Under the pieces are notes generated by a model. The model was not told the DNA's origin and did not search any database. It saw only the letters and a list, made by a program, of their open reading frames with translations. A stretch of DNA of 64,000 nt from Gremmenia infestans (Eukaryota > Ascomycota > Leotiomycetes > Helotiales > Hamatocanthoscyphaceae). A program made the position numbers and the translations under genes. The stretch covers positions 1,364,001 through 1,428,000 of the forward strand of contig JAFEVB010000036.1 in the NCBI GenBank assembly GCA_032629725.1, in the 5' to 3' direction. Position 1 is the first letter of the stretch, and each line of letters begins with the position of its first letter. Shown piece after piece: positions 35,496 through 46,325 of the stretch.

Positions 35496-35533
35496 TCCGC
35501 CCTCCGCCCTCCGCCCTACGCCCTACGCCCTGC
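35496..35533. repeat. CCGCCCT heptamer repeat
   Basis: Five tandem heptamers, three CCGCCCT followed by two ACGCCCT, about 430 bases upstream of the glutamate-cysteine ligase start. Confidence 0.8.
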
Positions 35534-35964
35534 CAGTCAGCGATTGCGCATATTGCGTGCTTTATCATACCCATATTCCTCTGGCTGTGGAGATGGTGCC
35601 GTGAGTGGGGGTCTGTGTTGCATGCGCTGCCCTGTCTGGGAAGTAAAAGGGAAAGGAAGGTACCTGGAAAACAAACGGACGTAGGTAGGTAGTTCCCGTA
35701 CCGGGAAGAAGAGCTGGATTCATTTTACCTGTGCAACTACAGTACAGCACAGCACAGCATCTACAAGCAAGGAAATAAAGACAGAGCGCATGTTCATTTG
35801 AAACAACTCCATACTACACATTCGAGTTGTGTCACTTTATGATAAGCCAACCAATTTTCGAGCATACATACACGCCCTGACGAATCAAATACCATAACCA
35901 CACCCGGTCCAGCAGGGAAGGGGCACTGGAAGTACAAGCGCCGTAGCTGGTTCAAGACGCAGCG

Positions 35965-38307
35965 ATGGGTCTTTTGTGGGTTACCTGTTTAGGCAAATGG
36001 CATATACTTGGACAGAGGCTGATGGTGCCGATCATACAGAGCATTAGGAACTCCATTGGATTGGCCAGAGGCACAGAAAAATGCGAACCATGTCCGGGAA
36101 TGGGGGATCAAGGTAGGCGTCCGGAACAACATGAATTTAGAACGAAACCTGGAACCCTCACTAATGAGTAGGGCGTCATAGCAATTATTGAACATCTGGA
36201 ACAAAGCAAAAGGAAAGGAGAAGGATGCATTGCTTTGGGGTGACGAGGTTCGTCTTGTCTCTGCTTCAAATTTCAGCACTGACTCAAGAGACTATAGATC
36301 GAATATCTAGTGGTGAATTACGAGAAAGACAAGCCTGAAGTTACATTATCACTCCGCCAAGCAGATATTCTGCACGCACTTGCCCAAGATGAGAACTTAT
36401 GCTCCAGTGGTGGTTGTGTTCCCGCCTTGCAGGATATTGGGTTCGCCCCCCTTTTCTGACTTCCTAGTGAGACTGTGGCTAACTACGCTTAGCGGGAGTA
36501 CCCTTCCCATCTTCCATCCAGAATTCGGCCGTTACATGTTGGAAGCTACACCAGGTAAGCCTTGGGGTATTGGTTTCAAGGATCTACTCGATGTCGAACC
36601 AAATATGAGACTAAGGTTTGACTCTTCTCCTACAAAAGGTCGCCCTATCTTACAAGTTCTAGGCGGAAAATCGCAAAGGAACATATGAACCCCGAAGAGT
36701 TTCCTATAACTTTAACTACCTATCCCCGATTGGGAAGTCCAGGACAATTTACAACGCCATATTACCCACCTGGTGGTGAGAAGCTCCGTTCTCAATTTGT
36801 TCCTGATGAGATTGCAAACCCCCATATTCGTTTTCCTACCCTGGCAGCCAACATTCGATCTCGCAGAGGTAGGAAAGTTCAGATCAATGTTCCAATTTTC
36901 AAGGACAAGAACACTCCGTGGCCGTGGAAAGACCCTACAGTCAATTATGATCTACACAAATACAAAGAAGATGATGACGTTCGAAATGGTGCATCACCAG
37001 ATAATTTTATCTACTTAGATGCCATGGCATTTGGAATGGGAAGCTGTTGTTTACAGATCACATTTCAAGCCAAAAATATCACCGAGGGCAGGCGAATGTA
37101 TGACCAACTGAGTCCGTTAGGCCCAATTTTGGTTGCTTTGACTGCAGCAACTCCTATTTACAAGGGCTTCCTTGCAGACACTGATGTACGGTGGAATCAG
37201 ATCAGTGCTGCTGTTGATGATCGGACGCCTGAGGAACTCGGGGAGAAGGTAAACAAACCTCTATTCAAAGACCGACTTAGCTAATTTTAATAGCCATTGG
37301 AACATAGCCGATGGCGAATACCAAAATCTCGGTATGCCACAAATTCCACTTACATATCTGAAGATCCTCGGTTGCGTAAAGAGTACATGGACCAGAACCT
37401 CGTCATCGATCCCGACGTTAAGCAGCAGCTTATGGATGCTGGCATGGACTCTCTTCTCGCAACTCACTTCGCCCATCTGTTCATCCGGGACCCAATTGTC
37501 ATCTTCGCCGAAGATTTACAAGAACTAGATCTCAGCAAGACAGATCACTTTGAGAACCTGCAATCAACAAACTGGCAACACATCCGCTTCAAGCCCCCCC
37601 CAGCCAGCAATGACATCGGCTGGCGTGTCGAGTTCCGACCTATGGAAATCCAAATAACTGATTTCGAGAACGCCGCATTTTCAGTATTTATGGTTTTGAT
37701 TACCAGAGCAATTCTAAGTTTTGACTTGAACTTCTACATTCCTATCTCCAAAACCGACGAAAACATGAGTACAGCACATAAACGTGATGCGGTGCTAGAA
37801 GGAAAGTTCTATTTCAGGAAGAACCCTTTCCCAACGAGATCCCCAAGACCGTATTCGTCAAATGGGGCTCGCTCTGGCACCGCTAGCCCCGCAACACTGA
37901 GTAGGCCACCGACGCCGAGTGGACCTGTCGAGGATGAGTACGCGTTGATGGGCATCGATGAGATTATGAATGGCAGCAAGGGTGATTCTACTAATGATTT
38001 CCCTGGACTCATACCACTCGTGGAAAGCTACCTGGATAGTATGAACGTGGATGTTGAGACGCGTTGTGAACTTGCTGCCTACCTCACCTTGATCCGGAAG
38101 CGAGCAGATGGAACTCTCTGGACGGCCGCGAAGTGGATCCGCCATTTCGTGCAGGGCCATGAGGAGTATAAGGGTGACAGTGTTGTTGGGGAGAAGGTCA
38201 ATCATGATCTGATTGGTGCTGTTATTGCCATCGAGAACGGTGGGAGACAGGGCGTTAGGGATGTGGAGCAATTTCTAGGCTCTGCTGTTAAGCCTTGTGG
38301 GGATTAG
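35965..38307 (+). CDS. GSH1: Glutamate-cysteine ligase catalytic subunit
   Basis: Seven exons (35965-35975, 36040-36112, 36182-36247, 36298-36440, 36493-36615, 36663-37248, 37294-38307) splice in frame to 671 residues, close to yeast Gsh1 (678). The 11-nt first exon gives MGLL, and the next restores the conserved ALGTPLDWPEA and HVREWGIKQLLNIW. Further landmarks are LLWGDEIEYLVV (active-site acidic residues), FHPEFGRYMLEATPGKPW, TLTTYPRLGSPGQF, ANIRSRRG, YLDAMAFGMGSCCLQITFQA, TAATPIYKGF, DVRWNQISAAVDDRT, RWRIPKSRY, HLFIRDP and HFENLQSTNWQ. The enzyme makes gamma-glutamylcysteine, the rate-limiting step of glutathione synthesis, in the cytosol, and is feedback-inhibited by glutathione. Without the microexon the N-terminus looks broken, so automatic annotation is likely to misplace the start. 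Confidence 0.94.
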
Positions 38308-38441
38308 GAATTCTCGAGAGGAAGGAGCTGACTAGCGATGTCAGTTAGATCAGGTTTTAGACAGCGTGAGACGTGCTTTTATATATACATCATGAATGCA
38401 AGTGAGAGCCTTGTCAGTGCAATAAACTCCATCACCTCAAC

Positions 38442-39896
38442 TCAACACCCTTCACTCTCCAAGAACCCCCTCACGGCCCCAGCAAGAAAACCATGCACTC
38501 TCCACGTGATATGTCCACTATTATACCAAAAATACTGCTCAAGCGGCACGCATCCATACGCGGCATAATTGGTCTCGATGTCCGGCGCGTCGTAGTGCGG
38601 GCAGAAGGATGTGGTGTTCGTTATGCCGTAGGGGGCCGGGTTGTCTAGGATGGAGGTGAGGAAGGAGTAGGTGTCGAAGAGCATAGTTTTTGTGCCGGGG
38701 TGTGTGGTGGCGAATGCGGAGGTGGCGGTGGAGAGGAGGGTGTTGTAGGTATGGAGCATGGTGCTGTTTGGGAGGGGTGTTATACCGGGTTTGACGTTTC
38801 CTGGCTGTATATTTCGGTGCGAGATTAGATGGAGGAGAGAGAAGTACGTCAGGCAGAAAGAAAGAAAAAGGGGATGGATAGAGGGGGATGAATGAGTAGG
38901 TACATACAGTTCTTTCCAGCGGCGGTAAATTCATAAACAGGAAATTGCGATGTCCGGCTTCGTAGACTGTTTCTAGGGCTTTGAATTCGGTGCTGATGAT
39001 TTGGCTGTAAAGGGAGGGGAAATCGACGGCAGTGTTGTTGGTGGTGGTCGGGCGGGGGAATGTGTATTTGCTTGAATCGCTTATGTCGTTTATGCCGATG
39101 AAGACTGCGACGAGGGATTTGGAGAGCGTTACAGGGAGTATGGGACGCGCATATGCGTTCCATTGGGAGATCTGGTTGGTGAAGGAGACGCTGTAGTTGT
39201 GGTGGAGTGGGGTACTGGCATTTGTTAGATTTGTATACATGTGAGGCATATGGAGCATCCAGGAACTTAGAATCTAGGAATTCGGCGCGAGTTGAAATCA
39301 CACTCACTAATCAGTCGATACATCTGACCCAGCAAAGGCGAAATCCCAAAGTTGCTTCTTGCATCGTGAGGGTAGTCCGGAGAAGCAGCCTGTCAGATAC
39401 TCAACCCAATTCGGCCCACCTGCTGAAGTGCCAATCTGGAATCGGCATCCAATCAGAAGAGTGTCTTGGAGCTGCTAGAACACTTACTTGGTTCTGAACT
39501 ATCTCGTCACTGAGCAATTTCTCGGGCGTGAAAGAGTAATTTTGAAGATCTCCGATGAATGAGTAATTTTGTCGGCCAAATGTACCTTGGACGTAGGTAT
39601 AGCTGTCACCGAATGCCAGACTATTGTAGATTAGCACATGTAAGAGATAATTGACTACTGGCTTATGGGAGGCCGGCAAATCAAGAAGGCCCTTGCCCCC
39701 GTAGCACAAGACATGTCGAAGAACAAAGACATAGAAACATTTTATATTTTAAAATATTTAGCAAGATAATATAATATCAAACCACTCACATAAAGTTAGT
39801 ATCGTCCCAGTTGAAAGATGGCTTTGACTGGTGAGAGGGAGACGCGTTGACAAGAGCTGCTGCAAAGCACAACTGGGCAAGGAAAACTTGAACCAT
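38442..39896 (-). CDS. Secreted GDSL/SGNH esterase (CE16-like)
   Basis: Five minus-strand exons (39896-39790, 39620-39488, 39435-39308, 39214-38908, 38804-38442) give 345 residues. The N-terminus MVQVFLAQLCFAAALVNAS is a signal peptide. SGNH blocks are present: FGDSY with nucleophile Ser42, the TSAGGPNWVEYL segment, GIND (163-166) and, near the end, WYNSGHITWRVH with His323. Asn320 occupies the usual block V Asp position, as in many fungal members. Several NxS/T sites suggest glycosylation. Fungal CE16-type enzymes release acetyl groups from hemicellulose oligosaccharides outside the cell, so the protein probably acts on plant material. It converges on the glutamate-cysteine ligase gene with 134 bases between stop codons. 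Confidence 0.92.
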
Positions 39897-40812
39897 CTTG
39901 AAAGACCCGGAGAAAGCCAACAAATCAGAATAGCAAACTCCCTCATATTTATTGGGGGTTCAAAGGGTATTTATAGTCAAAAGTTCTTCCTATCAGAAAT
40001 TCTTCCCCGAGATACTAGAATTACCCCACAGTTGCGGGGGATATATTAAGACGGAAAAACTACCTCCGACGAGATTCAGCCCTTTTTATTGAAAAAGTGG
40101 TAGGAAGTTGTAGATCATTTAACAAAACGAGACTTATAGCTAGAGTATTTGACTCATTCGCAAATACAGTATATCCATCAAAAGAGAGCAGCTGCCATCT
40201 ATCCGCTTGGTTAGTCTCAATATGGATACGAGCATTTGCCGGGCGAATCAATAATTGTGCTCATCAATCCCAGCAACATATGAACCATTATGCACCATTC
40301 CCTGATACATAGGCAGGCGTCTTCAACCGAAGTAGTTAGTGGCCGTTCTTCAAGCCAACATGCAAAATTGCGTCCTTACAAAATCGTCGAGTTTGAAGAT
40401 TGCCAAGGGCAAGAGATGACGCCAAGCCTGGCCCTAGAAGGTTTGGGCTGCGTCAAGGCTCATATAAAATATTACAAGGTTTCTAGGAGATGTTGTCAGT
40501 TCAAGACGGGCGCCGCTGTAGTAGCCGATCTCCGTGTCTTTAAAGCAATGAATCACAATTGCGACGTAGAGCCAGTCGAGAAAATGATGAAAAACAACAT
40601 CAAAATCCCCGGATCAAGAGACAAGCTTGTATTGCATACCAAATGCCGAGGTATTCAACAGCATTGTCTGCGCCATCAGTGAGGGCGAAAAGAGTTCGGC
40701 TACATCCAGATATTCGTCCTTCACCTACATTACTTCCACGTCGGCAAGGTCATCCTGGTTGATCGCAGGTCTCGGATTTCAAGGCTAGACGAAAGTTCCC
40801 GCCTTTCCCTTT
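39897..40812. other. Intergenic region upstream of the esterase
   Basis: Presumed promoter of the leftward esterase gene near 39900-40100. The 130-codon plus-strand ORF at 40290-40682 has no recognisable domain and is not supported. Confidence 0.45.
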
Positions 40813-41170
40813 CGCGTACCTATATTCCGGGCCCGTGCTGCTGTCTTTACAGAGCTGGCTTAACTGATCCTTATTTCGGTGTTAGAGTTTAAGTCTATTC
40901 GTAGAAGCATGTTAAGATTGGCTTTTGCTTCCGAAAGCCGATTCCCATTCTTCGCGGATGTTTGGGAAAACAAATTCTCGTTCTGGGCTGTAATGATCAG
41001 TGCTCTTTCCGTTTTTCCAGTCGTCTGTATTCCTGCGCTCGATACCTCGGTATTCACGCACGTCGGTATAACCTGGGAATGGGAAGACTCTTTCGGAGCA
41101 GTCCTAATATTTGTGTTAGGGGTCGGAGCGTGGAGGGGTTTCAAGAGGAAGTTCCAGGAAATAACGCGGA
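40813..41170 (+). pseudogene. C-terminal relic of an ENA-type P-type cation ATPase
   Basis: In one frame the sequence reads FRARAAVFTELA, stop, LILISVLEFKSIRRSM, FPFFADVWENKFSFWAV, LSVFPVVCIPALDT, SVFTHVGITWEWEDSFGAVL. This matches the last transmembrane helices of fungal type IID (ENA, Na+/K+-exporting) P-type ATPases, where the family reads RARATVFAELTWLILIS...EWG. A conserved Trp codon has become TAA (40861-40863). The rest of the roughly 1,000-residue enzyme, including the phosphorylation domain, is absent upstream. This is a dead fragment left by deletion or duplication. The overlapping minus-strand 120-aa ORF is its shadow. Confidence 0.78.
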
Positions 41171-42129
41171 CAAGCATATATGATAGCGGTTTGAACTGGA
41201 AGTATTTTGCGGCTTTTCGCATGATTTCTAGGATATCGTCTGCATCGGAAGATAGATTAACATGTATTTCTGGCGGTAGCTTCTGACTTTCATGCTTCTT
41301 CGAAGAGTCAGATAAAGGATGTTCTTTCCAATCTCTTCAACTACAACACCGACTCTCAGCGCCCGTGGCAATTGGTCCTTAGTGTTTGCTTTCCCGGTCC
41401 GGTATTCTGGCAAATTCGTATGGTAATGAAGCTCAGAAAATATGGTCTCTAAGGAGATTTGTGTAAGAGTGAATTATCCATCAGCGTAGACCTTTGTGGA
41501 TTGAGTCCTTCACAGCTCTTGAAAGTACGGTCACTGCATGTTGTTGACATGCGCAGGCATGAGCACACCCGCACAACCCCTGTCATTCTCGGATTTGTCA
41601 GCCGCTTGCATTTATGGAGTCTGTTCTGCTCTACCCTATCAAGCTTGTCTTCTTCTTCCTTCAAACATTTATGAATATCGGTATACACCAGATAGCGAGA
41701 TCGTGGTTTGGAAGGCTTACAAAGGTTTGGAAGGTTAACAAAGACTGAGAGTCGTTTGGAATACTTACACAAAGTCGTCTGTGGAAGCCGTCTAGTTTGG
41801 ACCCTTTCAGCAAATTTCATTACTGATCTCTCTGGACTCGCTAGCGCGATTCCATCTTCCATAATTCAGTTGAGTAATCATTTTAGTGTCGTTTGAAAGG
41901 CTCTGCAGGTCCAAGGAGATCGAAGATATTAAAGGCATGCCAAAGATGCAGACCGCCCTACCAGTTCGTGCAGCCGAGCCAAGATCAAGTACAGCGACCG
42001 AGAACGTTACCACAACCAACGGACTGGAATGGAATGAGTTCGAAGCTATCCGAGATGGTGAGTGCTTGAATACTTGTCGTAACTCTCTCAGATGTTGTGA
42101 CTGATTGCAGTCCGCTCAAAGTTGGGATC
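41171..42129. other. Intergenic region, possible lost upstream exon
   Basis: Nothing is firmly coding. A short ORF at 41937-42057 (MPKMQTALPVRAAEPRSS) ends at a good donor (GTGAGT), with an acceptor at 42110. However, the join puts the downstream conserved frame out of phase, so it is either not an exon or has a frameshift. The 137-aa minus ORF at 41449-41862 is unsupported. Confidence 0.4.
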
Positions 42130-44031
42130 ATGCGAAGTCAGGATATCGACCTGGAGAATACCCAGACTGCGCCGGCGCTTGAATTTGTAACGATAACCGG
42201 CAGGCCTGCTGGGAATCGTGCAGAGTTTTCCAAGCAAATTTGGACTCAAGTTATGCGTAATTATCTCTGGAAACACAAGCAAGGCGTCGTGGTCAAGGCA
42301 GTAGAAAGTATTGACCACCTAGAAGAGCCTTCCAGATATAAGGGCAGGTTTAAATTGAACACTTGGTCGCACAAGGCCAATACCAAGTCTAATAAGCAAC
42401 CCCGGCAGCTGCGTGCTGAAAAGAGCGAGGAGGGCGTGGAAGTGGAACGAACGAACCAAGGCCATTTGTCACCACCACGACTAGGTATCTTGTTTGGGAC
42501 GGGCAAGCTGGACCCCTTCGACTCTTTTGTCGTTCCTCTAGTACCCTCGAGCGATCGCATTCTTCAATACTGTGAGTTCTCTGATGATCGCTATTTTTAA
42601 TGCCCTTTGATTGATTTTCAGAAGCCCTAGACACTAATCTGCTTACATGTAGATCATACCTCTTTTTCTATGAACTCCCATGCTATCAACCCGGAGGGCG
42701 ACTTTTTCCGTCATGCAAGTACTGACCCAGCCATGCTGCATTCCGTTCTATACCTTGTGGCACTTCACCGTGATTTGAAGCATGGGATCTTATCCTCGCG
42801 CGATAGCTTGCATCATGGAGCAGAGGCATTCAGAATAATCAACGAACGACTTCAGGCCAATGAGAGCTTCAGTGACATGACTATCGCTGCTGTTGCAATG
42901 CTGGCCAATAAAGAAGTAAGCAGATTCGACCTTCATTTTAGTCCCTCGCAGAATATTCACGGTTGACAGAACATGAACGGGAATTACGATATTTCTAGGA
43001 TGCACATGCGAGGGCTTGGACAGATGATTGAAACCAGAGGCGGCGTGCAAAACCTCCCTGGAGTATTTCTCAGGAATGTGACTTGGTAAGAGCTGCACCA
43101 TTTTTCATAGTTTTCAATTCACTTGTCAAGGCCCAATCTAATACATCAAATGCTTTCTGCCTATCATCCTTCTACATTCAGAGCTCCTAAATATCCCACG
43201 TGTTTTAGGGCATCAGACGACGAGTAACCTCTGTAAGCAAAGTGCTACATGCGGGGATACCGCAAGTAGCAATTTCGCTAGCAAATATTCCACGCCTGTC
43301 ATAGCAGCCATTGCCACTCTCATGTCTATAGGTCCGATATGTGTTTCGCAAATATTTGCAACGGTCGACCAACCTTTCCTCGCCTGATTTCGGGGTCATT
43401 AGACGAAGTCCCGTTAGCTTCTTCCCTGCTAAATGCTGAAGACGCATTTGGCACGTTGTCGCCAATTGTCGGCGCCATTGAGTCAATACGTCGGCTTTCG
43501 AGAGACCTGGACCCGAAACATGTTGCAAACGTAGACCGACTCAAAGCATCTTCAATGATCTATAGCCTTGAATATGATCTACTTGCACTGAACGATGCAC
43601 CTACGGATGCTTCTGAGCCCAACCGTCAATGTTCATTTGAAGTTTTGCCTGTAAAGACTGCCGTGCATCTATACCTATACCTAGTTATACGAGGAATTCC
43701 GCGGAGCTCGAAGATCATAAGCGGAATGGTTTCGAGATTGCAAAAGTCTTTGAAATCGCAGCTTTTCCAGTGGTGGAACTCGAAAATCAATTGCCAGATA
43801 TGGCTTTTGTGGACTCTGTTCATGGGGTACACTGCATCTGTTGGAGGATGCCAAAGATTCTGGTTTGTTCAGCAGCTTGCAGCGACCACGGATCTGCTAG
43901 GAATATCTAGCCATGAGTCGTTGAAACATCATATGGGGAAAGTTGTGTGGCAAGAGGCCTTCTGTACGAGCCACTGCGAAAGTTTGTGGAATGATGTTAT
44001 GCTTTTGGGCGAGACCGAGCTAGTTCTGTGA
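42130..44031 (+). CDS. Fungal transcription-factor-domain protein, no zinc cluster seen
   Basis: Four exons (42130-42571, 42653-42915, 42970-43085, 43332-44031) join in frame to 506 residues. The start contains ALEFVTITGRPAGNRAEFSKQIWTQVMRNYLWK (shown here only as the motif FVTITG...QVMRNYLWKHK), a pattern common at the N-terminus of a large fungal family carrying the Fungal_trans_2-like helical domain. The middle, DFFRHASTDPAMLHSVLYLVA, MRGLGQMIETRGG and NVTWSDMCFANICNGRPTFPR, follows that domain. No C6 zinc cluster is visible, so it may be a regulator without its own DNA-binding motif, or the true N-terminus lies upstream (see 41937). The last intron is 246 nt, far longer than its neighbours. 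Function is unknown. Confidence 0.75.
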
Positions 44032-44683
44032 CAGCAGATCCATTCTAATATCTTGTCTATTTGATCTCTTCGAAACATTTTCGAATTGAGGACGTTGGTT
44101 TGTTATTTGCGAGCTCGCAATGAACCCTCCGAATCTTTTTAGCAATCTTCTCCAATCGATGAGGCCATCCCAACCCATTTACCACAGCACTGCGAAGCAC
44201 TTATTCATATCTTCGCTGGAGATACTGCCAAATCAGTAACCACAATATTTGCCATAGTATCATTTGAACCACCAGCTCCTGCACCAAATGAACCACCAGC
44301 TCCTCCACCGAAGTGGGCATTTCTAATCTCCCATGAGATATCAGAGCTTCTAGCCGACCTAAATGCTGCAAAACGCCATACTTTAATGATTATTTAAGCT
44401 CCGGCTCATTGTTCCCAACACCTGGGCAGGCTAGATTACCCCCTTACTTAGTTAATGTGGGATACCGTTCTCTAGTACATGCTTATCCGTTATGTTACGC
44501 GTGCGTTGCCGGTTTATTAGGATTATTTCCTAAACAGGATGATGGTCAAATATTGATTACCAATCATCTTGCTTGAATATCACCTCACGTATGACATAAC
44601 AACAACCAGAAGATCTGTCAAAACTCGAGCAGACATCTCTAAAAAAAAACCATCTCCAAACAAAACTCAAACTCAAAGCAAAA
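44032..44683. other. Intergenic region with a 24-bp tandem repeat
   Basis: This separates two plus-strand genes. Apart from the direct repeat at 44265-44312 and an A-rich leader just before 44684, no feature is supported. Confidence 0.45.
44265..44312. repeat. Two-copy 24-bp direct repeat
   Basis: Two adjacent 24-bp units differ at two positions. Each can encode EPPAPxPx in a short open stretch that ends at 44396. It may be a scrap of a Pro-rich coding sequence, but no gene could be built around it. Confidence 0.75.
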
Positions 44684-45577
44684 ATGGCAGAGTGAGTCCT
44701 TCCTCAACTTGATTTCAGAGATGGTGACTGACTTCTCAGTAGCCTTGAAGCTCTAGCGACAAACTTGGTCGTATCCGGACCCCACAAAGTCGAATCTACC
44801 CCGCGTAGGGTCCGTGCGCTATTCGACGGAGTATGGTTGTTTGACACTACAAGCTCCCGTCACGTCTGGGAGCACAAGTATTTTCCGCAATTCTGGGTTC
44901 CTATCGGCGCTGTCAATCCAGGTGTACTTACGAAGGGGGATGCTCTCGATTCGGATGCCTCGGTTTTCCGAGCAGTGGCGAAAGGAAAAGATAAAACTAC
45001 TCAGCGAGTCCTTATTATTGAGAAAGGTCCTTTGGCTGGATTTGTCAGGTTCGAGTTCAAGGCAATGGGTAGGAAACCTTATTCACTTCTCAAACGTTGT
45101 ACTCAATGGAATATAGACGCCTGGTTTGAAGAAGATCAGCAGATATATGATCATCCGAAGAATCCGTACACTCGTATCGACATTCTGCCCTCATCGAGGA
45201 AGATCACCGTGAAAATTGAAGGGATTACGATTGCCGAAAGCCTCAATCCTATGTTTCTCTTCGAAACGGGTCTAAGGACAAGGTTCTACCTTCCCAAGAC
45301 TTCAGTGAGTAGCAATAATCCAGTGAATGACAGCACTAATCATAACCACGAATAGGTACAATGGCAATATCTCTCTGCCAGCGATACAACGTCCAAATGT
45401 CCGTACAAAGGCCTTGCCAACTACTACAATGTGACTCTCCCCAATGGAAAGGAGTATAAGGACACGATTTGGTGGTATGAGTACCCAACTACGGAGTCCA
45501 GTGCAATCCAAGGCCTCGTATGCTTTTATAATGAGAAGGTGGACACGTATATTGACGGTGTTCTGGAGGAAGAGTAA
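44684..45577 (+). CDS. DUF427-domain protein
   Basis: Three exons (44684-44691, 44740-45304, 45356-45577) give 264 residues. The first exon is only 8 nt (ATG GCA GA). The protein has two DUF427-like units. The first is around RVRALFDGVWLFDT...VWEHKYFPQFWVP, about residues 20-60. The second is more complete, about 155-260: KITVKIEGITIAES, LFETGLRTRFYLP, CPYKGLANYYNV, DTIWWYEYP and VDTYIDGV. DUF427 is a small beta-rich domain found in bacteria and filamentous fungi with no established biochemical role. No signal peptide or membrane segment is present, so it is likely cytosolic. Confidence 0.9.
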
Positions 45578-46325
45578 TCATGGACTGAAGGGGAAGCAAA
45601 AACATTAGGAATGTCTCGTTATTTTGTATATGATCTGTTTTAGGAGAATCAAATCAGAATAAGGGGAAAGCTCTTCAGCCAACAACGGCTCAAAGGTTTC
45701 TTTACTCCTTAGTGTAAACCGCATAAAATGTATCATGTACCGCTTGTTTCCATTGAATCTCACTGAGGGTGTGAAGTCGAATACCGACTGATTCAGAATG
45801 CTCCAGCGCGTCTAGATATTCTCACGGAATAAAGCCTTTCCATGTGATCTCAACACCACGGGCCGTGTGTATAATACTATAATGCGTAGTTTAGCAACTG
45901 CATATTACTGCGTCGTGGACACGTGACTCACTATATAGCCCTTGCTGCCTACCTACTCTACCCTTTCTCCCCAAGAGAGCTTTCTAAGTCGAAAGACTGA
46001 GAGCAAAACATATTCTACTTTTGCCAACACAAGGATTTTAAATTCGCTGTAAGGCGGCGACAAAGATAAGGTGTCTAGATGACGATAGCACGTGATAGCG
46101 GGGTAAATACCGCTAAACTTTATTGAGACATTCTACCAACTGGCAGAATCGTTGCTTAATCTTCACGAAACAACACAAACAATTTTTCCAAATTTTTGAC
46201 GACACCTGCAGCTTCTGGATACATATTTGTCTAACCTGTTGAAGACGTTGTTAAAAGGAGCAGACTCAAAAGGGATATTCCATCCGATATGAATAGTGGC
46301 GAATAAAATATACACCCCCGCCATC
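45578..46325. other. Intergenic region upstream of the helicase
   Basis: No coding or RNA feature recognised. It presumably holds the 3' UTR of the DUF427 gene and the promoter of the helicase gene. Confidence 0.5.

Larger units (their letters stand above)
32950..35964. other. Intergenic region between GATA factor and GCL genes
   Basis: Three kilobases without a supported gene. The long minus-strand ORFs (for example 34550-35347 and 34395-35072) have biased, low-complexity translations that differ between overlapping frames and do not look like proteins. The region holds a CTCGTC repeat (33563-33587), an ATACATATG-type region near 34680-34970, one TACTCCGTA (35095) and a CCGCCCT array (35496-35533), plus a CCTAGG palindrome near 35464. 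Confidence 0.5.

Noticed and set aside
36113..36247. An apparent stop and frameshift in the N-terminal part of glutamate-cysteine ligase, suggesting a pseudogene.
   Set aside because: Splicing out 35976-36039, 36113-36181 and 36248-36297 restores the conserved N-terminus without any frame break.
38908..39307. Minus-strand ORFs overlapping the esterase in other frames.
   Set aside because: They are alternative frames of the esterase exon 4; only the frame with the GIND block is conserved.
40860..41222. A 120-aa minus-strand ORF.
   Set aside because: It is the antisense shadow of the ENA-ATPase relic, whose plus-strand translation matches a known family.
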